From Phytopseudomonas argentinensis (GTDB lineage Bacteria > Pseudomonadota > Gammaproteobacteria > Pseudomonadales > Pseudomonadaceae): 64,000 nt of DNA. Shown in pieces: positions 9,801 to 17,124 of this stretch. The DNA lies in assembly GCF_900113905.1 (NCBI RefSeq), contig NZ_FORC01000003.1:124001-188000 (forward strand), given 5' to 3'. The number at the start of each line of letters is the position of its first letter. The first letter of the stretch is position 1. Under the pieces are notes generated by a model. That model was given only the letters and a program-made list of their open reading frames with translations, did no database searches and was not told where the DNA came from. Position numbers and translations under genes: made by a program.

Positions 9801-11366
9801 ATCGGCCAGGGTGTCGAGGTTCTGCCAGTTCGGCACCGCCTTGCGGGCCAGCAGCTGCTCCTGGATATAGCGGTTGCAGGCATTGAGCAGCGCGGCGGCA
9901 CGTTCCAGCGGGATCATAGCCAGGCCGCCACGTACCTGGGTCAGCAGTTCCGGCACGCGGGCCAGATGATCGTGGTTCCACTGCGAGGCGATGAACTCGA
10001 TGATCGCGTCCTTGGCCTGTTCCAGACCGGTGCGCGCTTCCTTGATCACCAGCTGGTGGATCTGCCCGACATCGGTGGTGGGCAGGTGGCTTTCTTCGCG
10101 CTTGTTGCCGTCATTCTGGCCGACCATGCCGGTCAGCGTCGCTTCGACATAAAGCAGCGCGCCGGCTATATCCATCAGTACCGCGTCGCTTGGCGACTGG
10201 GTGCCTTCGGTGAGGGCGCGCACCACGTCGAGCTGGTCGACGATGACCTTGCGCGGTTGGGCGAAGCCGAGCACGGCCAGGGTATCGGCGATCTGCTTGA
10301 GCGGCACCGAGAGGGCCTGCAGCTCGTTGACCTGGGCGCGGTCGCTGCGCACGAACAGGTCGAGGCTGTCCTTGACCCGCACCAACTCTTCACAGAGGGC
10401 GCCCACCACCGAACGCATGGCATCACGGTCTGGGCCGGCCAGGCGCGCCCGCTCTTCGTCGACCACTTCATGGTCGGGCAGCGCTTCGTCGAGGTTGTAG
10501 CGCTCGCGCAGCACCCTGTTGCGCGGCGACTGCGCCGACGCCTTGGCAACGTAGAACAGCAGGTTCTTGGTGAGTTCGTCCGGCGCGCGCTGGTTGATGC
10601 CATCGGCGCCCTGCTCGGTCAGGCGCTTGAGCTCCTTGTCGACCTGGCGCAGCAAGGTACGCACCGAGGTGCCGTTGGCGATGCTGCCATTGGACAGCCC
10701 CTCGACGACGCCCGAGGCGATCTGCCAGAGCGACTCGAGTGGTGCGTTCTTGCACAGGGTTTCCAGGCGCGCGAATACCCGCGCCATGTAACCGAGGTTG
10801 GTGTCCATGTCCTGCTGGCGAATGACGCCGACCAGCGCTACCTGCAGCATCTGCCGCAACTTGCGCAGCAGCGCCGGCAATTCGGCGGTGCGCAGCTGGG
10901 TCAGCGACTCGGCCGACAGCGCCGCGTTACGGGCGGACAGATCCGGGGAGAACAGGCTGGTTTCCGACAACAGCTTCTCGCCCCGCGCCGCGCGCAGGTC
11001 GTTGAGCAGCGGCAGCACCACCATGGGCAGATCACGGCGCGCGGTCTGGATGCGATCCAGGTACACCGGCAGCTGCAGGATCGCCTGCATCAGCACTTCC
11101 AGGGCTTCGCCCTGGTTGGCCACGCGACCGTCGATCAGCGCCTGGGACAGGTGCTCCATTTCCTCGGCAAGCAGCGCTGCGCCGAAGAACTCGACCATCT
11201 GCAGGGTGCCGTGAACCTGATGCACGTAGGTCTGGCAAAAACGCATGCGCGTCGAATCCTGCGGATTCTCGACGAACGCCTCCAGTGCCTGTCGCGCCTG
11301 CTTCAGGGTTTCCGCGATTTCGCCCTTGACCCACTCCAGGGCGACATAGTCGTGCCGATCACCCAT
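3873..11366 (-). CDS. chpA: Hybrid chemosensory histidine kinase ChpA with eight phosphotransfer-like modules
   Basis: A 2,497-residue CheA-type hub of twitching motility and surface sensing (2,472 in P. aeruginosa). Numbered from the ATG at 11366, which has GGAG seven bases upstream, phosphotransfer motifs have His at about 49, 963, 1120, 1434, 1618 and 1765. Two further modules have Thr at that place: 476 (LTQVRGGLAM) and 1262 (LTTLGRGAEM). After them come the dimerisation helix, the ATPase domain (N-box NAVDHGIEG about 2080; DDGAGI; GRGVGMDVV), a CheW-like domain (about 2230-2350) and a C-terminal receiver (LVMVVDDS, phospho-Asp in LLDIEMP about 2425, Lys in GKPY). An acidic linker at about 575-930 carries repeated WS(L/F) motifs. 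Partners encoded alongside are PilG, PilH, PilI and ChpC. Confidence 0.95.
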   Translation of the reverse strand: MGDRHDYVALEWVKGEIAETLKQARQALEAFVENPQDSTRMRFCQTYVHQVHGTLQMVEFFGAALLAEEMEHLSQALIDGRVANQGEALEVLMQAILQLPVYLDRIQTARRDLPMVVLPLLNDLRAARGEKLLSETSLFSPDLSARNAALSAESLTQLRTAELPALLRKLRQMLQVALVGVIRQQDMDTNLGYMARVFARLETLCKNAPLESLWQIASGVVEGLSNGSIANGTSVRTLLRQVDKELKRLTEQGADGINQRAPDELTKNLLFYVAKASAQSPRNRVLRERYNLDEALPDHEVVDEERARLAGPDRDAMRSVVGALCEELVRVKDSLDLFVRSDRAQVNELQALSVPLKQIADTLAVLGFAQPRKVIVDQLDVVRALTEGTQSPSDAVLMDIAGALLYVEATLTGMVGQNDGNKREESHLPTTDVGQIHQLVIKEARTGLEQAKDAIIEFIASQWNHDHLARVPELLTQVRGGLAMIPLERAAALLNACNRYIQEQLLARKAVPNWQNLDTLADAITSVEYYLERLSEDHATQGDLILDVAEESLGALGYPLQEKPSILDAPLEDEPAPLDDPLHDIDVLAAPAVDSAGADAAAAPVADELPVLDEPAFEQLEPASDPVDPATDVADTHWGQDEQTAEPQASQPAELPELHTEVIEPGEQASETLVDSVEADSWSLADEQPEAPTLGQADAAADPYALDLSELDDDSYADAKAAVADDAWSLDDGELLEDTPVTTQQDDGFLLSAEPLELGEPKILPVAEQPASIADDTWSFDLDDQPAAAPEPLSRAEDELWSLDELQGDLEPVDAEPTAAELPALDLPNQGFEEQPLELESLDLDGSDEPQWNEVDLDDLQLPEVELPGLPEAPAVEEPVGEKPLSMADVMAAPVQAINPPAADVPPSLLPPPADEEPIDEELREVFIEEAGEVLETIGEFLPRWCADTDDREALTEIRRAFHTLKGSGRMVRALVIGELAWSIENLLNRVLDRSIQPGDEVKQVINQVVALTPELVDEFAAQAQRQRDDVDRLAADAHALAKGLSLPKHDAPAAAVAEPAGEIEAAAPANEDAAGLDPQLLEIFRNEAETHLDTLAAFLDDCARELPQPVTDDLQRALHTLKGSAYMAGILPMAEVAAPLEKMVKEFKVNLLPLDLAEAEVLVEAQALFRQGLAQLESDPLRPIPGTEEFLERVQQLHQQRLEHAQSQRQDEHGESRDPQLISIFLAEGMDILLDAEDLLRRWRAQPSERQELNTLLEELTTLGRGAEMAELPQIDELCEALLDVYGAVEDGTLAVSERFFDEAEQAHEALVSMMDQVAAGLEVSASPERVAALRALFDEALDPAKLALLSGEVPGLQVVELEEATRALEALDDAEEPLDEPVEVAGSDDNELESIFLEEAVDILDSAAGNLQRWLAEPDNRTLLSSLQRDMHTLKGGANMAGVTPISELAHELEALYEGLVDRRYGVSAFATDSLQQGHGLLLGMLASLQAHQPAQPADELVTVIRQFRQRGGQDEQHAEPEAPVIPEPVEQAWLEPEPEPEPEPEAPVPAAIVAPVEPAEARNELAAHGDRDPELVEIFLEEGFDIIDSAGAALTHWMDDVDNSLDLESLQRDLHTLKGGARMAEIREIGDLAHELEFLYEDLGNGRLRPSPMLFELLHACHDRLAEMLDAVRSQRQVPDGDELIETIRRLRANPDEQLSMPRAVPLSAAPDDAFDAESDEILDIFLEEADDLLEAMEAGIGRWEERRDDASCIDDLLRILHTLKGGARLAGQKQLGDQSHDLEQHLTEAQVQGAPWPDSLFLDVQSGFEGLQKSLDELRTRLQQQPQDERPAEPEQPVARALTSIVAASELPAAAVENRVLPFVQRAEVAAEEAAARRAPQELVKVPADLLEGLVNLAGETSIFRGRVEQQVSDFGFTLSEMEATIDRVRDQLRRLDTETQAQILSRYQAEAERAGYEEFDPLEMDRHSQLQQLSRALFESASDLLDLKETLASRNRDAETLLLQQARVNTELQEGLMRTRMVPFDRLVPRLRRIVRQVASELGKQVEFTVGNADGEMDRTVLERIVAPLEHMLRNAVDHGIEGAAVRSKAGKPEQGSIRLELGREGGDIVLTLSDDGAGINLDAVRRKAIERGLMDAGADLGEHEILQFILEAGFSTAEKVTQISGRGVGMDVVNAEVKQLGGSMSIDSVIGEGTTFRIRLPFTVSVNRALMVLSGEDLYAIPLNTIEGIVRVSAYELESYYGPDAPRFEYAGQAYELRYLGDLLNNGQHPKLVGQSLPLPVILVRSNEHAVAVQVDSLAGSREIVVKSLGPQFATVPGISGATILGDGRVVVILDLLATIRELHAHLQYQVRPRLSADAGSVPETEVERPTLVMVVDDSVTVRKVTSRLLERNGMNVLTAKDGVDAIAQLQEHRPDIMLLDIEMPRMDGFEVANLIRHDEGLKDLPIIMITSRTGEKHRERAMSIGVNEYLGKPYQESLLLGSIEKWTKRS
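6733..6756. repeat. Hexanucleotide tandem repeat inside chpA
   Basis: Four exact copies of GGTTCC, encoding alternating Glu-Pro in the linker between two Hpt modules of ChpA on the minus strand. The unit is a multiple of three, so slippage would change linker length without a frameshift. Confidence 0.9.
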
Positions 11367-11380
11367 ACACACTCCGTTTC

Positions 11381-12229
11381 TTAGCCCTTGCGGGTATACG
11401 CCAGCACTCGCTCATCGGCCACCGGAAGCATGTCCGGGTGCTGCCAGCCGACCACCTCGCCCACCCCGATCACCAGCAAGCCACCCGGCGCCAGGCACTC
11501 GGCCAGGCGGTTGAGGATCTCGCGGCGTCGCCAGCGGCGAAAATAGATCAGCAAGTTCTGACAAAAAATAACGTCCATGCCGGTCATTGGCGCCTTGTCC
11601 AACTCCAGCACGTTGAGCCTGGCGCAGCACACCCGTGCGGCCAGTTCCGGCAAAACCTTGAAACGTCCATCGACCTGCCGCGCGAAATAGCGTGCGCGCA
11701 ACTCGTCATCCAGCGGTTGCAGCCTGCGTTCGTCATAGAGGCCTTCCCGGGCCTTGGCCAGGGCACTGCGGCTGATATCGGTGCCCGTGACACCGAACCG
11801 CCCTTCAGGGCCCAGCACCTCACTGGCGCCAATGGCCAGGGAGTAGGGTTCCTCACCACTGGAGCACCCCACGCTCCAGATCGCCAGGGGCTTTTCCAGC
11901 CCGCGCTCGCCGCGCCGGGCCAGGTAAGCCTGATACACCTCGAACGACGCCGGATGCCGGTAGAAGCGGGTTTCCTGTACGGTCAGCCGATCCAGCAGGT
12001 TCGCCCACTCCACGGCGCCGCGCGGGCCATCGGTGACCTGCCGGTAATAACTGGCGTAGTCGGCGATGCCCAGTTCGCGCATGCGCGTGCTCAGGTTGGT
12101 CTGCAGGAATACCCGACGCTGTTCGTTGATCACCATGCCCAGGCGCGACTCCAGCAGCTGCTGCCAGTCGCGAAACTCCGTGGCGGACATGTCCACCACC
12201 GGCTGCAACGCCCAGACGCCTGACTGCAT
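11381..12229 (-). CDS. pilK: CheR-type chemoreceptor methyltransferase PilK
   Basis: 282 residues. The N-terminal CheR helical domain (FRDWQQLLESRLGM; RLTVQETRFYRHP) precedes the Rossmann SAM domain, with the motif IWSVGCSSGEEPYS and the conserved FCQNLLIYF. It is expected to methylate glutamates of PilJ using SAM, opposing ChpB. I chose the ATG at 12229, which has GAGG a suitable distance upstream; an in-frame ATG at 12271 lacks any ribosome-binding sequence. It lies 68 bases downstream of pilJ and 14 bases upstream of chpA in the same transcription unit. Confidence 0.9.
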   Translation of the reverse strand: MQSGVWALQPVVDMSATEFRDWQQLLESRLGMVINEQRRVFLQTNLSTRMRELGIADYASYYRQVTDGPRGAVEWANLLDRLTVQETRFYRHPASFEVYQAYLARRGERGLEKPLAIWSVGCSSGEEPYSLAIGASEVLGPEGRFGVTGTDISRSALAKAREGLYDERRLQPLDDELRARYFARQVDGRFKVLPELAARVCCARLNVLELDKAPMTGMDVIFCQNLLIYFRRWRRREILNRLAECLAPGGLLVIGVGEVVGWQHPDMLPVADERVLAYTRKG

Positions 12230-12297
12230 GTGCAAACCCTCGCTCGAGCACGCGACTGCCGCCTGGTGCATCGTTCAATGCGCCAGACGGCAGCTGA

Positions 12298-14346
12298 TCA
12301 CGCCTGCTCGCCGTCGTTTGGCAGGTTGAAACCGGACACCGAATTGCGCATTTCACTGGCCATCTTGGCCAGGTTACCAATGCTCTTGGCGGTGGCGGTG
12401 GTACCCGACGAGGTCTGCGAGGTGATCTCCTGAATCACGTTCATGGTGTTGGAGATGTGACCCGCGGACGAGGCCTGCTGACGCGCGGCGTTGGAAATGT
12501 TCTGGATGAGCGCGGCGAGGGTCTTGGATACCTTCTCGATCTCTTCCAGGGCCACACCGGCGTCCTGCGCCAGGCGTGCACCACGCACCACCTCGGAAGT
12601 GGTCTGCTCCATGGAGATGACCGCTTCGTTGGTGTCGGTCTGAATGGTCTTTACCAGCGCCTCGATCTGCTTGGTCGCACCCGAGGAACGCTCCGCAAGA
12701 CGCTGTACCTCGTCCGCTACCACGGCGAAGCCGCGGCCTGCGTCACCGGCCATGGAGGCCTGGATCGCGGCGTTCAGTGCAAGGATGTTGGTCTGGTCGG
12801 CAATGTCGTTAATGAGGCTAACGATGTCACCGATCTCCTGGGACGATTCACCGAGGCGCTTGATTCGCTTCGAGGTGTCCTGGATCTGCTCACGGATGTT
12901 ATCCATGCCGGTGATGGTGTTGTGTACGACTTCGTTGCCCTTGTTGGCAATGGCTACGGAACGCTCCGCTACCGCGGAGGATTCCGAGGCGTTCGCCGAT
13001 ACCTGGTCAATCGACACGGCCATTTCGTTGATCGCCGCGGAGGCGCCGGCAATTTCCTGGGCCTGGTGCTCGGAAGCCTCGGCCAGGTGCATGGCGGTGG
13101 CCTGGGTTTCCTGGGCGGCGCCAGCCACCTGCACGGCGGTCATGTTGATCGTCGCGACCAGGTCGCGCAGCTGGTCGATGGAGTAGTTGATGGAGTCGGC
13201 GATGGCACCGGTGAAGTCCTCGGTAACCGTCGCCGCCACCGTCAGGTCACCGTCGGCGAGGTCGGCGATCTCATCGAGCAGACGCAGAATCGCGGTCTGG
13301 TTACGTTCGTTCTTCTCGGCGGTTTCGGCCAGTCGACGGTTGGTCTCCTGCACCATCAGCAGGCCGATGATCAGAATCGAGCCCAGCGCCAGAGCGCCCA
13401 GCACATAACCGGCGATGGTGTTCAGCGAACGGCCGGCGGCCAGTCCTTCGAACCCCTCGGACAGGCTAGACGCCTTGTGCAGCAGGGTCTGCGACACGGT
13501 GAAGATAGTGTTGGCCGACTCACGGACCTGGAACAGCTCCGGCGAGGTTTCGAGGATCTCGTCCACGGAACCGGAAATGAATTCGAACAGCTCGGAAATC
13601 TCCGCCAGACGCTCCAGGGCTTCCTGGTCGCTGACCTTGGTGATTTCCATGGCCGCATTGCCTTCCTGCATGGCGCTCAGTACACGACCGAACAGGCTGG
13701 CGTCGCGGCCGAACATGTCGGCAGCCTGCACCGAATCCTGGTCACCGGCGAGCACCTTGTTAACCGAACCGAGAATCCGTTCGGCCAGCAGCGACTGACG
13801 CTGGGCAACCGAGACCTGGGCAGCCGGCGCACCGCTTTCCAGCAGGATGTCGACGACCTCTTCGTACTCGACCTGTAGCTGCGGAATGGTTTCCGCCAGG
13901 GTGGCGGCAACCTGGTGCAGCGACAGCACGGTCTGCTCGCTGGCCAGGATGGCATCGGCGTTCTGACGCAGGGTGTCCCAGTCCTGCTGCACGGCGGCTA
14001 TCTGCGGCTGCACCGAGGCAGGCGCGGCGGGCAGGCCGGTCTGCGGATCGCCATCGGTCATGTAGGCCCAGCGCGTCTGGAAGTCGTTGCGCGCGTCGCG
14101 CAGCAGGGCGAAGGCTTCGGCCTTGCCCGCCGCCGATTCGGTGGCATCCTTGGCGATACGCTGGGACAGCACGCGCAGCTCGCCGGCATGGCCGAGGTAC
14201 TCGGTGTCGTAGTTACTCTGCGTATTCATGTACGCGAAGTTGGCGAACAGCATCACGATCGAAACGATCAGGACGACGAACAGCCCCGCCACGAGTGCGC
14301 CGACCCGTGTCCCCGCCAGCACGTTGTTGGAGATTACTTTCTTCAT
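12298..14346 (-). CDS. pilJ: Type IV pilus methyl-accepting chemoreceptor PilJ
   Basis: 682 residues, the same length as P. aeruginosa PilJ. Transmembrane segments at about 15-37 and 308-330 flank a periplasmic sensor with repeated helical PilJ-type modules (type IV pili methyl-accepting domain). A HAMP-like region and a long cytoplasmic coiled-coil follow, with the hairpin tip motif [14 protein letters not shown] and [18 protein letters not shown]. It senses pilus or surface state and controls ChpA through PilI. The ATG (MKKVISNN) is the only good start. It follows pilI by 82 bases. Confidence 0.95.
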   Translation of the reverse strand: MKKVISNNVLAGTRVGALVAGLFVVLIVSIVMLFANFAYMNTQSNYDTEYLGHAGELRVLSQRIAKDATESAAGKAEAFALLRDARNDFQTRWAYMTDGDPQTGLPAAPASVQPQIAAVQQDWDTLRQNADAILASEQTVLSLHQVAATLAETIPQLQVEYEEVVDILLESGAPAAQVSVAQRQSLLAERILGSVNKVLAGDQDSVQAADMFGRDASLFGRVLSAMQEGNAAMEITKVSDQEALERLAEISELFEFISGSVDEILETSPELFQVRESANTIFTVSQTLLHKASSLSEGFEGLAAGRSLNTIAGYVLGALALGSILIIGLLMVQETNRRLAETAEKNERNQTAILRLLDEIADLADGDLTVAATVTEDFTGAIADSINYSIDQLRDLVATINMTAVQVAGAAQETQATAMHLAEASEHQAQEIAGASAAINEMAVSIDQVSANASESSAVAERSVAIANKGNEVVHNTITGMDNIREQIQDTSKRIKRLGESSQEIGDIVSLINDIADQTNILALNAAIQASMAGDAGRGFAVVADEVQRLAERSSGATKQIEALVKTIQTDTNEAVISMEQTTSEVVRGARLAQDAGVALEEIEKVSKTLAALIQNISNAARQQASSAGHISNTMNVIQEITSQTSSGTTATAKSIGNLAKMASEMRNSVSGFNLPNDGEQA

Positions 14347-14428
14347 TATCTGGCCCCCGCCTGGACCCTACCGCACTTCGAATTCCATCTAACGTCAGAA
14401 GGCTGGCTACGCCGCCCCCACCGAAAAG

Positions 14429-14968
14429 CTATCTGTATGCCACGTCGATAAACTCTGGAGCCTGGGCCAGCGCGTGAGGGCTGAACACCAACCAGGGCTG
14501 TTCGCGCTGGAACACACCGTGAATGAATGGCGCGATGGGCGCCTCGAGCACCGGCAACTGCTCGGAAAAGGTATCCACCGCAAAATGCTGCATACCGAAC
14601 ACCTCGTCGACCGTCAGGCCCGCGAAGATGTCCTGATGATCGACCACCAGCACCCGCCGCTGCTTGCGCAGGGGCGACAGCTCGCCGCCGAAGAAGCCAC
14701 ACAGGTCCATCACCGGCAGCAATCGTCCACGCACGTTGGCCACCCCCTTGACCCAGCTTTTCACGCCGGGCAGCAGGGTATGCCGTGGTTCGTGCAACAC
14801 CTCACCGACCTCACCCATCGGTGCGACGAAAAACCGCTCGCCCATGCGAAAGCCAATACCGCTCCAGGTCTGCACCGCCACCTGCTGCGACGGCAAGCCT
14901 GCGGCCATCGCTCGGCAACGCTGCTCGATGTCGAGAAGGATCTGAAAGGGGGTGCGTGCCTCTGACAT
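14429..14968 (-). CDS. pilI: CheW-like coupling protein PilI
   Basis: 179 residues with one CheW domain (about 30-170). Visible are the GVANVRGRLLPVMDL core, which is the usual CheW strand-turn-strand, and the C-terminal GVFQREQPWLVFSP. In P. aeruginosa PilI couples the PilJ receptor to the ChpA kinase. It sits between pilH (43 bases upstream) and pilJ, all on the minus strand and probably in one transcript. Confidence 0.93.
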   Translation of the reverse strand: MSEARTPFQILLDIEQRCRAMAAGLPSQQVAVQTWSGIGFRMGERFFVAPMGEVGEVLHEPRHTLLPGVKSWVKGVANVRGRLLPVMDLCGFFGGELSPLRKQRRVLVVDHQDIFAGLTVDEVFGMQHFAVDTFSEQLPVLEAPIAPFIHGVFQREQPWLVFSPHALAQAPEFIDVAYR

Positions 14969-15011
14969 GCCTGTCGTGACCTTCTTGTTATGTCGTGTCG
15001 TGCTGCGCGGC

Positions 15012-15377
15012 TTAGCCTGCGAGCACCGCGTTGAGTGTTTTCAGCAGCGTAGCTTCGTCCACCGGCTTGGTCAGGTAATCCTTGGCGCCCTGGCGCTTGC
15101 CCCAGACCTTGTCGGTTTCCTGGTCCTTGGTGGTGACGATGATCACCGGGATGTGACTGGTTTCGGCATCCTTGGTCAGTTGCCGGGTAGCCTGGAAGCC
15201 ATTGAGCCCAGGCATGACGATATCCATCAGCACCACATCGGGTTTTTCCTGGCGTGCCAGGGCGACGCCGTCGGCGCCATTTTCGGCCTTGAGTACCTGA
15301 TGCCCGTGTTTTTCCAGCATGGCGGTCAGCTTGTACATTTCGGTCGGCGAGTCATCAACAATCAGAATTCGAGCCAT
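15012..15377 (-). CDS. pilH: Single-domain response regulator PilH
   Basis: 121 residues, matching P. aeruginosa PilH. It is a stand-alone receiver with the acidic pair in LIVDDS, phospho-acceptor Asp52 (VVLMDIVMP), Thr/Ser at VTTKD and Lys104 (YLTKP). PilH receives phosphate from ChpA and is linked to pilus retraction or acts as a phosphate sink for PilG. I chose the ATG at 15377 (MARILIVDD) over the in-frame ATG at 15389, since the family starts there. It follows pilG by 49 bases. Confidence 0.95.
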   Translation of the reverse strand: MARILIVDDSPTEMYKLTAMLEKHGHQVLKAENGADGVALARQEKPDVVLMDIVMPGLNGFQATRQLTKDAETSHIPVIIVTTKDQETDKVWGKRQGAKDYLTKPVDEATLLKTLNAVLAG

Positions 15378-15426
15378 GATGTTTCCCAATACATGAAGAA
15401 GAGGCGGTTATAGCGACAGCCGGGCG

Positions 15427-15834
15427 TCAGGACGCTTGCTCGACCGGAGAGAACTCCGGCACGTGGGCCTTGATCGCGCCGAGCAGCTCTTCCTTGCTGA
15501 ATGGCTTGGTCAGGTATTGATCAGAACCGACGATGCGCCCCTTGGCCTTGTCGAACAGACCGTCCTTGGACGACAGCATGATAACTGGCGTGGACTTGAA
15601 GGCACTGTTGTTCTTGATCAATGCGCAGGTCTGATAGCCATCGAGACGCGGCATCATGATGTCGACGAAGATGATGTTCGGACGGGTGTCGGCGATCTTC
15701 GCCAGGGCATCGAAGCCATCCACAGCGGTGATCACATCACAGCCCACCTTTTTCAGCAGGGTTTCCGCTGTACGACGAATCGTCTTCGAATCGTCGATCA
15801 CCATCACCCTCAAGCCTTCCGAATGCTGTTCCAT
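15427..15834 (-). CDS. pilG: Single-domain response regulator PilG
   Basis: 135 residues, exactly the P. aeruginosa length, starting at the ATG at 15834 (MEQHSEGLRVMVIDD). Receiver residues are all present: Asp14-Asp15, phospho-Asp58 (IIFVDIMMP), SSKD and Lys110 (YLTKPF). PilG is the ChpA-activated regulator promoting pilus extension and polar activation of adenylate cyclase through FimL/FimV. It is the first gene of the pilGHIJK-chpABC cluster and is divergent from gshB, so the pil-chp promoter should lie in 15835-16062. Confidence 0.95.
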   Translation of the reverse strand: MEQHSEGLRVMVIDDSKTIRRTAETLLKKVGCDVITAVDGFDALAKIADTRPNIIFVDIMMPRLDGYQTCALIKNNSAFKSTPVIMLSSKDGLFDKAKGRIVGSDQYLTKPFSKEELLGAIKAHVPEFSPVEQAS

Positions 15835-15913
15835 GTCTGCCCTGCCACCACTACGGTGAGTCGTTGTATTACGCCATATCCAGTGCGCCGGAGGCCCTGA
15901 AACCAATGGCCCC

Positions 15914-15934
15914 GGCCCATCGCTGGGCCTTTTT
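15914..15934 (+). terminator. Intrinsic-terminator-like hairpin upstream of gshB
   Basis: A stem GGCCCA/TGGGCC (15914-15919 and 15924-15929) with a TCGC loop is followed at once by five T residues on the plus strand. The only plus-strand gene next to it is gshB, 129 bases downstream, and there is no plus-strand gene upstream in the divergent gap. It could end stray antisense transcription from pilG or act as a leader attenuator; the function is unknown. Confidence 0.45.
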
Positions 15935-16062
15935 AGCACACTCTCCACATGCAAGCCATCGGCCTGGTCGCCCTTGACCACCGGCCCCGTCAGCGCCACC
16001 CTTGGCGCCCATCCCTGCTACCTTCGCGGCTGCTTCGCACCGCCCTCTACGGAGATACCTCA

Positions 16063-17025
16063 ATGAGCGTTCGGCTCGGCATCGTCATGGATCCCATCGC
16101 ACAGATCGCCTACAAGAAGGACAGCTCGCTGGCCATGCTGCTGGCTGCCCAGGCACGCGGCTGGAGCCTCTTCTATATGGAGCAGAAGGATCTCTACCAG
16201 GCCGCCGGTGTGGCTCGCGGCCGTACCCGCCCGCTCAAGGTGTTCGCCAATCCCCAGCACTGGTTCGAGTGCGGCGAAGAGCAGGACATGCCCCTGGCCG
16301 AACTGGATGTGATCCTGATGCGCAAGGATCCGCCCTTCGATAACGAATTCGTCTATTCAACCTACCTGCTCGAACAGGCCGAGGAAGCCGGGACCCTGGT
16401 GGTCAACCGCCCCCAGAGCCTGCGCGACTGCAACGAGAAGTTCTTTGCCACGCGCTTCCCGCAGTTCACGCCGGAAACCATCGTTAGCCGCAGACCCGAC
16501 ATTCTGCGCGATTTCGCGCGACAGCACCGTGACATCATTCTCAAACCCCTCGATGGAATGGGCGGATCGATGATCTTTCGTCACCGCGAAGGCGACCCCA
16601 ACCTCTCGGTGATCCTCGAAGCCCTCACCGCCCACGGCAGCCAGCAGATCATGGCGCAACGTTACCTGCCGGCCATCGTCGACGGCGACAAGCGCATTCT
16701 GATGATAGACGGTGAACCGGTGCCCTACTGCCTGGCGCGCATTCCGGCCAGCGGCGAAACCCGTGGCAACCTGGCCGCCGGTGGCCGCGGCGAAGCGCGA
16801 CCGCTAACCGAACGTGATCGCGAGATCGCTGCAGCGGTGGGCCCGAGCCTGCGCGAGCGCGGCCTGCTGTTCGTCGGCCTGGACGTGATCGGCGACCGCC
16901 TTACCGAGATCAATGTCACCAGCCCGACCTGCATTCGTGAGATCGATGCGGCCTTCGACACGCGCATCGGCGAACAGCTGATGGACAAGATTGCCGAAAA
17001 GCTCAATGCGCGGAGTGCTTCATAG
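16063..17025 (+). CDS. gshB: Glutathione synthetase
   Basis: 320 residues, an ATP-grasp ligase that joins gamma-glutamylcysteine and glycine in the last step of glutathione synthesis. It begins MSVRLGIVMDPIAQI, the typical GshB N-terminus, and shows VVNRPQSLRDCNEKF, KPLDGMGG and the C-terminal INVTSPTCIREID. I chose the ATG at 16063, preceded by GGAG; an upstream in-frame start at 15949 would extend into non-conserved sequence. It is divergent from pilG and upstream of a tonB gene, the order known in P. aeruginosa. Confidence 0.95.
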   Translation: MSVRLGIVMDPIAQIAYKKDSSLAMLLAAQARGWSLFYMEQKDLYQAAGVARGRTRPLKVFANPQHWFECGEEQDMPLAELDVILMRKDPPFDNEFVYSTYLLEQAEEAGTLVVNRPQSLRDCNEKFFATRFPQFTPETIVSRRPDILRDFARQHRDIILKPLDGMGGSMIFRHREGDPNLSVILEALTAHGSQQIMAQRYLPAIVDGDKRILMIDGEPVPYCLARIPASGETRGNLAAGGRGEARPLTERDREIAAAVGPSLRERGLLFVGLDVIGDRLTEINVTSPTCIREIDAAFDTRIGEQLMDKIAEKLNARSAS

Positions 17026-17062
17026 ACTTTTGCACATCGCCTCGGCAGACTGCGCGGCAACC

Positions 17063-17114
17063 CAGGGTCTGCTGACGTTTCAGCACGCCCGTGCCGAACC
17101 GCTGACAGACCCTG
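17063..17114. repeat. Palindromic intergenic repeat, family 2, copy 1 (degenerate)
   Basis: The left arm (17063-17084, starting CAGGGTCTGCTGACG and ending TTTCAGC) matches the arm of the element at 52203-52269 with one difference. The right arm (17101-17114, GCTGACAGACCCTG) pairs with it only in part. It lies between gshB and the tonB gene. Confidence 0.65.
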
Positions 17115-17124
17115 ACGACAGATA

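Noticed and set aside
12457..13878. Open frame of 473 codons antisense to pilJ
   Set aside because: PilJ has conserved receptor motifs over the whole stretch; the antisense frame has none.
16063..16120. Possible signal that gshB is longer (in-frame start at 15949)
   Set aside because: The extra 38 residues do not match GshB, and the hairpin at 15914-15934 lies just upstream; the ATG at 16063 has GGAG upstream.
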